Shown piece by piece: positions 1 to 7,559 of a DNA stretch of 64,000 bases. Made by a program: the position numbers and the translations under genes. Where the stretch lies: positions 310,001 through 374,000 of the forward strand of contig JALEGD010000001.1 in NCBI GenBank assembly GCA_022763425.1, written 5' to 3'. Source of the stretch: Pelagibacteraceae bacterium (GTDB taxonomy: Bacteria > Pseudomonadota > Alphaproteobacteria > Pelagibacterales > Pelagibacteraceae). The notes under the pieces were generated by a model, which saw nothing but the letters and a program-made list of their open reading frames with translations, had not been told where the DNA came from and ran no database searches. Position 1 is the first letter of the stretch. Each line of letters starts with the position of its first letter.

Positions 1-83
1 TTAATAAAAGAAATAAATTTAAGTCGAAAAAAAAATAATTTTATTTTTTGACTATTTAAAATCAATATTTTAATAATTAAATT

Positions 84-524
84 ATGAATACACAAAACCA
101 ATTTAATTGGAGATGTAAACATACTTGGAAAAGAAGTGCAAAAAATACCATGTGGTGTTTAATTGGTTGTTCCATTGGTGATTTTGGAACGATATTATTT
201 TTTCAATTAACCCAAATTCCTTGGCCAGTTTTAGCAATTATGACCTTAGCGATTATCAATGGATTGATTACCAGTATCATTCTTGAAACGGTTATTTTAA
301 TGAGGCAACAATTTAAATTTAAAGAAGCGTTTAAAGTTGCAATCGGGATGAGTTTTATTTCAATGATTTCCATGGAAGCCGCGATGAATCTTACAGATTA
401 TTTTTTAACTGGTGGTGCAATGTTAACTTGGTGGGTTATTCCTATTATGCTTTTTGTCGGTTTTATTACTCCTTGGCCATATAATTATTGGAGATTAAAA
501 AAATTTGGACATGCTTGTCACTAA
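84..524 (+). CDS. DUF4396 family integral membrane protein
   Basis: A 146-residue protein of unknown biochemical role. It shows the DUF4396 pattern: a Cys-containing first membrane segment (LIGCSIGDFG, about residues 26-35), three further hydrophobic segments (about 47-70, 84-102, 111-132) and a basic tail ending in HACH. The N-terminus before the first segment is soluble and rich in Trp, Lys and Arg. Family assignment comes from the recognised motif pattern; the Cys and His residues suggest metal handling, but that is inference. Its stop codon directly abuts the stop of the convergent Lrp-type gene, so the two are separate units. Confidence 0.75.
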   Translation: MNTQNQFNWRCKHTWKRSAKNTMWCLIGCSIGDFGTILFFQLTQIPWPVLAIMTLAIINGLITSIILETVILMRQQFKFKEAFKVAIGMSFISMISMEAAMNLTDYFLTGGAMLTWWVIPIMLFVGFITPWPYNYWRLKKFGHACH

Positions 525-983
525 TTAAACGTAGTCTAAAGGCAGTACGGTTGTTTCTTTTAACTCTTCTAAAGATGGAAATCCGCTCACACTTGCAAAG
601 TCAATTTTATTAATCAGATCAAAATAAAATTCATTGTAACTTTCAGAATTTTTAAGTCTTACTTTTAATAGATAATCCACTTCTCCCATTAGACGGTGGC
701 ACTCAACAATTTGAGGTGTTTCTTTTACAATCTTTCTAAACTGATCTGTCCATTCTTTATTGTGACTTGTAGTTTTAATATGAACAAAGTAAGGGCGTTC
801 TAAATTTAGTTTTTGTTTATTAAGAACTGCAACGCTCTTATCGATAAATCCTGCATCCTTTAAGTTCTTTACTCTTCTGTAACAAGGAGAAGCAGATAAA
901 TTGACTTTGGATCCAAGCTCTTCCATTGATATCTCACCATTTTCCTGAAGAATTTGTAGAATTTTTTTATCGATTTCTTTCAT
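525..983 (-). CDS. Lrp/AsnC family transcriptional regulator
   Basis: 152 residues, the normal length for the family. Residues 1-50 form the AsnC-type winged HTH (start MKEIDKKILQIL, recognition region around SASPCYRRVKNL). Residues 65-145 form the RAM ligand-binding domain with the usual VECHRLMGEVDYLL core. Such proteins sense amino acids or related small molecules and bind DNA as dimers, tetramers or octamers. It is divergent from the peroxiredoxin/rhodanese cassette across a 222-base gap holding inverted repeats, so it may control that cassette; this is inference. A TATAAT-like -10 box for this gene lies at 1004-1009 (read on the minus strand). The ligand cannot be told. Confidence 0.9.
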   Translation of the reverse strand: MKEIDKKILQILQENGEISMEELGSKVNLSASPCYRRVKNLKDAGFIDKSVAVLNKQKLNLERPYFVHIKTTSHNKEWTDQFRKIVKETPQIVECHRLMGEVDYLLKVRLKNSESYNEFYFDLINKIDFASVSGFPSLEELKETTVLPLDYV

Positions 984-1115
984 AATATTAAAATATTTTA
1001 CTAATTATATTTGTTATAATAGCAATAAATTATTAGTTTAAAAACTATTTTATTCAATATTAACTTATTTTACTACTAAATATTGATTTATTAGGATTAT
1101 ATTCTAAATACTCAT

Positions 1116-1184
1116 CAGTTCGGTAGGTTACCTAGCATTTTACTTTAAAGGTCTCCTTTTTGGAAAAGTTAGGTAACCAAACTG
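1116..1184 (+). promoter_or_regulatory. Nested inverted repeats / candidate structured leader before peroxiredoxin
   Basis: CAGTT (1116-1120) pairs with AACTG (1180-1184), and GGTTACCTA (1126-1134) pairs with TAGGTAACC (1170-1178). Inside the loop AAAGG (1147-1151) pairs with CCTTT (1155-1159). Each outer arm also contains an 11-base dyad, TAGGTTACCTA at 1124-1134 (perfect apart from the central base) and TAGGTAACCAA at 1170-1180, with centres 46 bases apart. A weak promoter (TTGATT 1083-1088, TAAATA 1105-1110) would place the whole structure in the 5' UTR of the 1206 gene. It could be an RNA switch or attenuator, or a pair of operators. No known riboswitch class was recognised. Confidence 0.5.
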
Positions 1185-1205
1185 TAAAAAATAAAGGATT
1201 AAATT

Positions 1206-1874
1206 ATGACGTTAAAAATAAATGATACTGCACCTAACTTTGATGCAGAGACTACAATTGGAAAAATTAATTTTTATGACTGGGCTGGAGATAGTTGGGT
1301 TGTGTTATTTTCTCACCCAAAGAATTTCACACCTGTATGCACTACAGAATTAGGTGCACTAGAATCTGTAAAAAATGAATTTGACAAAAGAAAAGTAAAA
1401 ATTTTAGGTCTAAGTGTTGACCCCGTTGAAGATCATAAAAAATGGTCTCAGGATATTTTGGATGTAACAGGGCACAAGCCAAGTTATCCTTTAATAGGCG
1501 ATAAAGAATTATCTGTATCTAAACTTTACGGAATGTTGCCTACCTCATTAGGCAATAGTTCAGAGGGTAGAACAGCAGTAGATAACCAAACTGTGAGAAA
1601 TGTTTATATTGTTGGTCCAGATAAAAAAATTAAATTAATTTTAAGCTATCCAATGGCTACAGGTAGAAATTTTGATGAAATTTTAAGAGTTATAGACTCA
1701 TTAAAACTTACTGTTGAGCACAAAGTTGCAACACCAGCAAACTGGAAACAAGGTGGTGATGTGATTATTGTACCTGCAGTCAAAGACGAAGAAGCAAAAA
1801 ATTTATTCCCTGAAGGGTGGCAGTCACCTAAACCGTACATTCGGGTAGTAAAACAACCGAACACTAACAAATAA
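1206..1874 (+). CDS. Peroxiredoxin, 1-Cys (Prx6-type)
   Basis: A 222-residue thiol peroxidase that reduces hydrogen peroxide and organic peroxides. The peroxidatic Cys lies in FTPVCTTELG (about residues 41-50), and a Prx6-like C-terminal dimer/extension region (about 165-222, with VIIVPAVKDEEA) gives the longer length of this subfamily. No clear resolving Cys is seen, consistent with a 1-Cys mechanism. AAAGGA lies about 8 bases before the ATG. The secreted rhodanese starts 14 bases downstream, so the two are probably co-transcribed. A close paralogue lies at 4238-4903. The physiological reductant is unknown. Confidence 0.93.
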   Translation: MTLKINDTAPNFDAETTIGKINFYDWAGDSWVVLFSHPKNFTPVCTTELGALESVKNEFDKRKVKILGLSVDPVEDHKKWSQDILDVTGHKPSYPLIGDKELSVSKLYGMLPTSLGNSSEGRTAVDNQTVRNVYIVGPDKKIKLILSYPMATGRNFDEILRVIDSLKLTVEHKVATPANWKQGGDVIIVPAVKDEEAKNLFPEGWQSPKPYIRVVKQPNTNK

Positions 1875-1888
1875 AAAAAAGGAAAATA

Positions 1889-2800
1889 ATGAAAAAAATA
1901 CTATCTACCCTTATTTTGTTTTTCTTTGTAACAGCCGCTCACAGCGCAACACCTTTAGTTGAAGCGTCATGGCTAAAAGAAAACATTAATAATAAAAATG
2001 TTAAAGTCATTGAGATCAGCAGTAAATTTGTAAATGGATCTTATGATAAATTTAAACAAGGTCACATCCCAGGAAGTGTTTACATTGATCATATTGGTGA
2101 CAAATTAATTACAACTCAAAAAGGTGTCATTGGACAGTTACCAGTTAAAAAAGAATTAGAAGCGCTCTTCTCAAAACTTGGTGTTAAAAATTCTGATCAT
2201 GTTGTTGTAAGTTACCTTGGAGTAAACTCATTAGATTTTGGAAGTGCTGCAAGATTATACTGGAGTTTAAAAGTTGCAGGCCATGACAATGTTTCTATTT
2301 TAAATGGTGGCTTAAAAGCTTGGACCGCAGCTGGTTACAAATTAGCTCAAGGTGAAACACAAATCACTCCATCTAATTTCAAAGTAAAGCTTAATGACAA
2401 ATATGTTGCAAGCTACAAAGATGTTAGAAATGCAAAAAGAAAGAAAAACGGTTATGCATTAATTGATGCAAGACCTAAAGCTTTCTTTATTGGTGAAAAA
2501 AAACATCCTAAAATTCAAAGAGCTGGAACTATTCCAACTGCAGTGAATTTAGAAGAAGCAACAATTGTTGATGGAAACTTAAAAGTCAAATCAGCAGATG
2601 AGATTAAAGCTTTATTTGTAAAATCAAATGCAAAAGGAAAAAAAGGTTATGTTTCTTTTTGTAACACAGGTTGGTTTGCAAGTACGGTTTGGTTTGCTTT
2701 AAGTGAAGTTGCTGGAATCGAGAATGTAAAATTATATGACGGTTCTTTAGCACATTGGACACTTAATCCAAAAAACGAAGTTATTAACGGACAAATCTAA
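1889..2800 (+). CDS. Secreted two-domain rhodanese (sulfurtransferase)
   Basis: 303 residues with a cleavable signal peptide (about 1-20, ending HSA), so probably periplasmic. It has two tandem rhodanese domains (about 23-150 and 175-295). The catalytic Cys is in the second domain in the loop CNTGWFAS (about residue 258); the first domain lacks a Cys at that position, as in thiosulfate and 3-mercaptopyruvate sulfurtransferases. These transfer sulfane sulfur to cyanide or thiols. The substrate cannot be decided because the loop CNTGWFAS differs from both classical loops. It is followed by a strong terminator, which ends the peroxiredoxin-rhodanese unit. Confidence 0.88.
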   Translation: MKKILSTLILFFFVTAAHSATPLVEASWLKENINNKNVKVIEISSKFVNGSYDKFKQGHIPGSVYIDHIGDKLITTQKGVIGQLPVKKELEALFSKLGVKNSDHVVVSYLGVNSLDFGSAARLYWSLKVAGHDNVSILNGGLKAWTAAGYKLAQGETQITPSNFKVKLNDKYVASYKDVRNAKRKKNGYALIDARPKAFFIGEKKHPKIQRAGTIPTAVNLEEATIVDGNLKVKSADEIKALFVKSNAKGKKGYVSFCNTGWFASTVWFALSEVAGIENVKLYDGSLAHWTLNPKNEVINGQI

Positions 2801-2813
2801 TACTTAAAAATTA

Positions 2814-2845
2814 ATGCGCGGTTACCCTTAGCCGCGCATTTTTTA
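2814..2845 (+). terminator. Rho-independent terminator after rhodanese gene
   Basis: An 8-base perfect stem ATGCGCGG (2814-2821) / CCGCGCAT (2832-2839) with a 10-base loop is followed by a T-run to 2845. It is one of the most GC-rich elements of this AT-rich region. The next gene starts at 2848, only two bases after the T-run, so it must be transcribed by read-through or from a promoter inside the rhodanese gene. Confidence 0.88.
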
Positions 2846-2847
2846 TT

Positions 2848-4017
2848 ATGAGTGCAATTACAAAAAAAATTGATCTAACAGTTCTTGGCTACGCAGTTTT
2901 AGCAACGTTATTATTTTCTTTTTTATTTTTTACACAAGTTGGAAATAGACATCTTTATGTTTTCTTAATTGGAATTGGACTTGGGGTTTCGCTTTATCAT
3001 GCATCATTTGGCTTTACCGGAGGATGGAGAAGTTTTATTGAACATAGGATCAGTTCTTCACTTCGAGCTCAAATCATCATGTTAGGACTTGCGGTCATTT
3101 TATTTTCTTTTTTTATTGGCTCTAATAGCTGGATTTATGAAGGTAAAATGATTGGAGCCGTTGCACCAGTAAGTGTTTCTGTTGTGGTTGGATCTTTTAT
3201 GTTTGGTCTTGCGATGCAGTTAGCTGGTGGATGTGGATCAGGAACATTATTTACCGCAAGTAGTGGTAACGGAAAAATGGCAATCACATTAGTATTTTTT
3301 ATGATTGGCTCTTTAGTTGGCACTTATCATTTTGATTTTTGGAAATCGCTTCCATCATTTGGAGGGGTTTCGCTTATGAACGAATTTGGAAAAGTGAATT
3401 CAGTTTTTCTTCAATTAAGTGTTTTAACATTGCTTTATTATTTTATTTATAAATCCGATCAGAAAAGAAATGTTAATTTTAAACATTCAGATATTTTTGA
3501 TTTTTCAAACTTTGATTTATTTAAAGGGCCTTGGCCTTTAATTTTAGGTGCAGTTTTACTAGTTTTTTTTAATGTTTTGATGCTGCAAGCCGCAGGACAT
3601 CCATGGGGAATTACATTCGCTTTTGGTTTGTGGGCTGCAAAAATTGTACAGTTTTTTGGAGTTGAAGTAAGCAGTTGGTCTTTTTGGCAACTCTCTTATC
3701 CAAGCACGGCATTAGAAAACAGTCTCTTTGCAGATCCAACAACAGTTTCAAATCTTGGTATTATTTTTGGAGCATTAGCAGCTTCTGCACTTGCTGGTAA
3801 TTTTTTTAAAGCCTCGCTTATTAATAAAAAAATATTAATTGCTGCTATCCTTGGAGGTTTTTTCATGGGTTATGGCGCAAGACTTAGTTTTGGTTGTAAT
3901 GTCGGTGCTCTATTTAGTGGTATTGCTTCAGGATCTTTACACGGCTGGGTTTGGTTTTTATTTGCTTTTATAGGTTCAATGATTGGCGTGAGGTTTAGAA
4001 GGGTGTTTTATTCATGA
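2848..4017 (+). CDS. YeeE/YedE family (TsuA-like) sulfur-compound transporter
   Basis: 389-residue polytopic membrane protein with about ten hydrophobic segments. Two repeats each carry the family's conserved Cys motif: GGCGSGTLFT (about residues 127-136) and FGCNVGALFSG (about 350-360), followed by SLHGWVW. The family imports thiosulfate or related sulfur compounds through Cys relays. The gene sits directly downstream of a rhodanese and between two peroxiredoxins, supporting a role in uptake or handling of reduced sulfur. Its last 4 bases overlap the start of the small gene at 4014 (ATGA). The substrate is inferred from family knowledge. Confidence 0.88.
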   Translation: MSAITKKIDLTVLGYAVLATLLFSFLFFTQVGNRHLYVFLIGIGLGVSLYHASFGFTGGWRSFIEHRISSSLRAQIIMLGLAVILFSFFIGSNSWIYEGKMIGAVAPVSVSVVVGSFMFGLAMQLAGGCGSGTLFTASSGNGKMAITLVFFMIGSLVGTYHFDFWKSLPSFGGVSLMNEFGKVNSVFLQLSVLTLLYYFIYKSDQKRNVNFKHSDIFDFSNFDLFKGPWPLILGAVLLVFFNVLMLQAAGHPWGITFAFGLWAAKIVQFFGVEVSSWSFWQLSYPSTALENSLFADPTTVSNLGIIFGALAASALAGNFFKASLINKKILIAAILGGFFMGYGARLSFGCNVGALFSGIASGSLHGWVWFLFAFIGSMIGVRFRRVFYS

Positions 4018-4196
4018 AACGTATAGTCTACCTTATTGTTTTAACACTTTGTTTAACTTTTGCTTTTCTCGATCATGACAGTAACGGAGTTGCTTATAAC
4101 CCTTTATTCCATAGTCATGATGATAAAACAGACGGAGCATCCCAATCCATTTCTATGCCATGCGGACTTGGTGGCTCAGAAAACCATAAACATTAA
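4014..4196 (+). CDS. Small exported His-rich protein, unknown
   Basis: 60 residues, not recognised. The N-terminus (residues 1-20) is a hydrophobic signal-like segment. The rest is polar with several His residues (HSHDD, ENHKH at the end) and one Cys in SMPCGLGG. The start overlaps the stop of the YeeE/YedE gene by 4 bases, so translation is coupled. The position suggests an accessory to sulfur import, perhaps binding metal or a sulfur species outside the membrane. That is inference only. Confidence 0.6.
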   Translation: MKRIVYLIVLTLCLTFAFLDHDSNGVAYNPLFHSHDDKTDGASQSISMPCGLGGSENHKH

Positions 4197-4204
4197 CATA
4201 TTGT

Positions 4205-4240
4205 AAAAAAAGGAAGTTGTAATAAAAATTACAAACAATG
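4205..4240 (+). promoter_or_regulatory. Shine-Dalgarno separated from ATG by a hairpin
   Basis: AAGGAAG at 4210-4216 is a good ribosome binding site but lies about 21 bases before the ATG at 4238. The gap is filled by a perfect 7-base stem TTGTAAT (4217-4223) / ATTACAA (4228-4234) with loop AAAA. When folded, the hairpin would bring the ribosome binding site within a normal distance of the start. It may therefore act as a translational switch, or it may be chance in AT-rich DNA. Confidence 0.4.
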
Positions 4241-4903
4241 AGCTTAAAAATAAATTCAAACGCACCTAATTTTGAAGCAGAAACTACTCATGGAAAAATT
4301 GATTTTTATGAGTGGGCGGGTAATGACTGGGTCATTTTATTTTCCCATCCAAAAAACTTCACACCTGTGTGTACGACTGAGTTAGGCTCATTAGAAGGTT
4401 TAAAAGATGAGTTTGATAAAAGAGGAGTAAAAATTATTGGTTTAAGTGTTGATCCTGTAGAAGACCACGCAAAATGGTCTGAAGATATTTTAGATGTAAC
4501 TGGTTACAAACCAAGCTACCCGTTAATTGGAGATAAGTTTCTTCAAGTTTCTAAATTATACCGAATGCTACCTTCAAGTCTGAACGCAACATATGAAGAC
4601 AGAACTCCAATTGATAATCAAACAGTTAGAAATGTATTTATTATAGACCCGAATAAGAAAATTAAACTTATTCTAGCTTATCCAATGTCAACAGGAAGAA
4701 ATTTTAAAGAAATTTTAAGAGTAGTAGATTCTTTACAATTAACCCATGATCACAAGGTTGCAACTCCTGCAGATTGGAAAGAGGGAGAAGATGTTATTAT
4801 TGTTCCGGCGGTCAAAGACGAAGAAGCCAAAAAGATATTCCCAGGCGGATGGAATGCAAAAAAACCTTATCTCAGAGTAGTTAAAAACCCAAAATCTAAA
4901 TAG
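4238..4903 (+). CDS. Peroxiredoxin, 1-Cys (Prx6-type), second copy
   Basis: 221 residues, clearly paralogous to the protein at 1206-1874 over the whole length, with the same FTPVCTTELG active-site segment, the same VDPVEDH region and the same C-terminal VIIVPAVKDEEAKK. The differences are spread along the sequence (for example LPSSLNATYEDRTP in place of LPTSLGNSSEGRTA), so this is an established duplicate, not a recent copy. It lies downstream of the YeeE/YedE and small-protein genes. The two copies have different 5' leaders, which suggests separate regulation. Confidence 0.92.
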   Translation: MSLKINSNAPNFEAETTHGKIDFYEWAGNDWVILFSHPKNFTPVCTTELGSLEGLKDEFDKRGVKIIGLSVDPVEDHAKWSEDILDVTGYKPSYPLIGDKFLQVSKLYRMLPSSLNATYEDRTPIDNQTVRNVFIIDPNKKIKLILAYPMSTGRNFKEILRVVDSLQLTHDHKVATPADWKEGEDVIIVPAVKDEEAKKIFPGGWNAKKPYLRVVKNPKSK

Positions 4904-4940
4904 ATATTTAAATTTAGATCATTTCTGATAGTTCAAATTT

Positions 4941-5837
4941 ATGCGATCAAATTTAATGTTATTTTCTGGTGCACTTTTTTTTTGGTCAGCAACATGGAGT
5001 ATTATTGGATTAACTCAGGTTAATATTGATCTAGATCCAACGATATCTGTATTTATTAGATTTATTCTAGCGGGTTTAATTATTTTAGCTTATGTGATTT
5101 TAACAAATAGAAAATTAATATTTTCTTTAAAAGAGCATCTTTATTTTTTTATTCTTGGTATATTTTTATACAGCGGAAATTATATTTTTTTTTATCATTC
5201 AAACGTTTATTTACCCTCAAATATTCCAGCAACCGTTTTTTGTCTTTTAACTATTTTTAATATTTTAGGAGAGAAATTTATTTTTAAAAAACCTATAACA
5301 TCGATGACATTATCTGGAGCTTTGCTTGGTATTACTGGAATTGGAATTATTTTTTACCAAGATTTTGTTAATTTTGATTTAAATTCAGGAACCACACTAG
5401 GATTAATGTTTGCGTTATTTGCTACTTTATCTGCATCAGCTGGAAACTTAATTGCAATATACAATAAGAGAAATTACAACATTCCTCTCTTACAAAATGT
5501 AGCATTTGCAATGATTTATGGCGCGTTGGTTGCCCTGATTGTTTCTTTTATAAAAGGAGCAGAGTTTTACATTCCAATAAATAATTTTAGTTATCTTCTT
5601 GGACTAGCTTATTTAATTATCTTTGGATCTATTATTTCTTTTCTTTGTTACATACGATTTATTGAAAATACATCTGCATCAACGGGTGGATATATTGGTG
5701 TAATTATGCCTATTTTAGCTCTAATTATTTCAATGATTTTTGAAGATGTAAAACCTGATATCTTTTTTCTCACAGGATTACCTGTCGCATTAATAGGTTT
5801 ACTATTAATTTTAAAACAAGAATCTGTTAATAAATAA
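4941..5837 (+). CDS. EamA/DMT-superfamily transporter
   Basis: 298 residues with ten predicted membrane segments arranged as two EamA repeats (about 1-140 and 150-290). The repeat ends carry the typical pattern GALLGITGIGIIFY and GLPVALIGLLLIL. Members export or import amino acids, nucleotides or other small metabolites, and the substrate cannot be deduced. It follows the second peroxiredoxin by 37 bases and may be co-transcribed with it. Confidence 0.85.
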   Translation: MRSNLMLFSGALFFWSATWSIIGLTQVNIDLDPTISVFIRFILAGLIILAYVILTNRKLIFSLKEHLYFFILGIFLYSGNYIFFYHSNVYLPSNIPATVFCLLTIFNILGEKFIFKKPITSMTLSGALLGITGIGIIFYQDFVNFDLNSGTTLGLMFALFATLSASAGNLIAIYNKRNYNIPLLQNVAFAMIYGALVALIVSFIKGAEFYIPINNFSYLLGLAYLIIFGSIISFLCYIRFIENTSASTGGYIGVIMPILALIISMIFEDVKPDIFFLTGLPVALIGLLLILKQESVNK

Positions 5838-5842
5838 AAATT

Positions 5843-5926
5843 ATGAAAGATTTTGCAGTTTATATTGGCACCGCTATATTGTTTATTCTTCCAGTTTTTT
5901 GGCTTGTGCTAACCGTTACAGGTTAA
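5843..5926 (+). CDS. Possible 27-residue single-span membrane protein
   Basis: A short reading frame (start MKDFAVYIGTA, end LVLTVTG) that begins 5 bases after the EamA stop and encodes one membrane segment with an aromatic C-terminal half. There is no strong ribosome binding site. It ends 2 bases before the convergent gene. Several similar small membrane proteins fill gaps in this window, which supports it weakly. Confidence 0.35.
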   Translation: MKDFAVYIGTAILFILPVFWLVLTVTG

Positions 5927-5928
5927 AA

Positions 5929-6930
5929 TTATAGTCCTTTATTTTTTACAAAGTAGTCCATCCGGTCGATAGACTTAATGGAGTAATCAATATTCTTATC
6001 ATCTCTTTTAACTTTAATTTTAACAGTACTTCCAGGTCCGCCTGCTTTCCAAGCGTTAAGATAAAATTCTTTCATTGTTTTTACATTTGTATTATTTACA
6101 GCAACAATTAAATCACCTGCTTTAATACCGGTGTTAGCAGCTGGACCATTTTCATTAACTCTGGATACACTAAGTTGACCTGTTAAATCATCAGCAGATA
6201 ATCCAAGATAAGGGTTAATGTTTTTTGTTCTTCTTCCATTTTTAATTAAATCTTTAAGAACTGGTTTTAAGGCATTGATTGGAACGTACATGTTACCTGG
6301 TGACATAAGTCCTGGAGAAACTGTATCTGCGATATAAAGTGAGCCGATACCTAATATTTGACCTCTATCATTTAATAAAGGAGTTCCAGCCCAAGCTTGG
6401 TTCATAGGATAAACATAAATAGGTTTATCTAAATAATATTCCCAGTAACCAGTAAACGATCTTCTTGAAACTGATTTTCCAGCAGAGCCTTGTCCGTGAG
6501 TTGGATAGGGCATCACAAATAACATATCTTCATCTTTAATTTTATCAGAATCTCCCATACGAAGTGGCGCAAGATTTGTTGGAACTACAGTTTTCAAAAT
6601 ACCAAAGCCTGTTTGATGATCATAGCCAACAAGTTTACCTGGAACTGTTCTTCCATCAGGTAAACGAATATCAATTTTTTCTGCTTCAATAACAATGTAA
6701 CCAATAGTTAGAATATGCTTTTTATCAATAACCACACCAGTACCAAGGCGCTCTGTACCAAGCGACCTTGCTGTTCTAGCATTTTCCGGAACAAAACTTC
6801 TTACTTCAACAATTGATTTATAAATTTGCTCAAACTGTTTTGACGTTTTTAATTTCTGCTGAGAGTAAGATAAATTTGGAAATAAAAAAAAGATGAATAA
6901 AAATAAGAAATGAAAATATTTTATTTTCAT
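5929..6930 (-). CDS. HtrA/Deg-like trypsin-fold protein with PDZ domain, catalytic triad lost
   Basis: 333 residues: signal peptide (1-23), trypsin-like domain (about 35-225) and one PDZ domain (about 238-312). The layout and many framework motifs are those of periplasmic Deg proteases (GTGVVIDKKHILT, LPDGRTVPGKLVGYD, MGDSD, YVPINALKPVL). All three catalytic positions differ. The His of the usual TNNHVV segment is Tyr78 in TIGYIV, the Asp of TDLAVL is Gly108 in TGFGIL, and the Ser of GNSGGP is Ala181 in AWAGTP. It should therefore be proteolytically inactive and act as a chaperone or scaffold. The gene is intact, so it is probably a stable pseudo-enzyme and not a decaying gene. Confidence 0.85.
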   Translation of the reverse strand: MKIKYFHFLFLFIFFLFPNLSYSQQKLKTSKQFEQIYKSIVEVRSFVPENARTARSLGTERLGTGVVIDKKHILTIGYIVIEAEKIDIRLPDGRTVPGKLVGYDHQTGFGILKTVVPTNLAPLRMGDSDKIKDEDMLFVMPYPTHGQGSAGKSVSRRSFTGYWEYYLDKPIYVYPMNQAWAGTPLLNDRGQILGIGSLYIADTVSPGLMSPGNMYVPINALKPVLKDLIKNGRRTKNINPYLGLSADDLTGQLSVSRVNENGPAANTGIKAGDLIVAVNNTNVKTMKEFYLNAWKAGGPGSTVKIKVKRDDKNIDYSIKSIDRMDYFVKNKGL

Positions 6931-6988
6931 AACTGAATCTTAATCTTTTTAAGAAAAATTATAAATACAAGCTTTAGTTTAATAAAAT

Positions 6989-7159
6989 TTACTTATTTCT
7001 ATTTTTTGACCACTCTTTGGCTTTATTCCACTTTTCTTCCATGGTGCCTTTAGGTTGTTCAATTGGAGCTTTTCTTGAAACAGGAGAATCACCAGTTACT
7101 TTTAAACCCAGCATAAAAATTCCAAATGCTGCAAGCATTAACAATAATGTTAATTTCAT
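6989..7159 (-). CDS. Small membrane-anchored protein, 56 residues
   Basis: A reading frame with a hydrophobic N-terminus (MKLTLLLMLAAFGIFML) followed by a polar tail (KVTGDSPVSRKAP ... EEKWNKAKEWSKNRNK). Its ATG overlaps the stop of the upstream 120-residue membrane protein by 4 bases (ATGA at 7156-7159), which is good evidence for a coupled real gene. It could be a signal peptide or a membrane anchor. Function unknown. Confidence 0.65.
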   Translation of the reverse strand: MKLTLLLMLAAFGIFMLGLKVTGDSPVSRKAPIEQPKGTMEEKWNKAKEWSKNRNK

Positions 7160-7518
7160 TCGTGTTCACCGCCTGGATCTTTTTGATCAAGTTCAACTTT
7201 TTTCCCATCAACCCATAAGTTTTGACGAGATCTTGTTGTACTATGGTAACCATCATTTCTAAGATTAAATTGTCTCGCATTTTGAAAAGACTTCATTGTA
7301 AAGTAAACACCAATGATGACGAGCACGTGACCAATGACTGAAGTTGATAATACCAAGCCCCAAACTTTATATGACCAGAACATTAGAGTGAAAATGACTG
7401 ACCACATCAAAGATAAAACAACTAAGATTTGAAGCCTTACTGTTTTAGGAAGTGCTCTTAAGTCATTTTTCTTATCATCAAATAATAATAAGCCAGCTTG
7501 ATATAAAAATTCTTTCAT
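7156..7518 (-). CDS. Small two-span membrane protein, unknown
   Basis: 120 residues, not recognised. It has an amphipathic start (MKEFLYQAGLLLFDDKKND), two membrane segments (about 29-51 and 54-74) and a polar C-terminal half rich in Asn, Arg and Gln ending DPGGEHE. It is translationally coupled to the 56-residue membrane protein downstream. The pair lies between the Deg-like gene and tesA on the same strand, so it may belong to an envelope operon. Confidence 0.7.
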   Translation of the reverse strand: MKEFLYQAGLLLFDDKKNDLRALPKTVRLQILVVLSLMWSVIFTLMFWSYKVWGLVLSTSVIGHVLVIIGVYFTMKSFQNARQFNLRNDGYHSTTRSRQNLWVDGKKVELDQKDPGGEHE

Positions 7519-7559
7519 TAAATAATTAAACTAAACTATTAAGGATCAATTGATAGGGT

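Noticed and set aside
7017-7262. Plus-strand open frame of 81 codons
   Set aside because: It runs antisense to two coupled minus-strand genes (6989-7159 and 7156-7518), which have better evidence.
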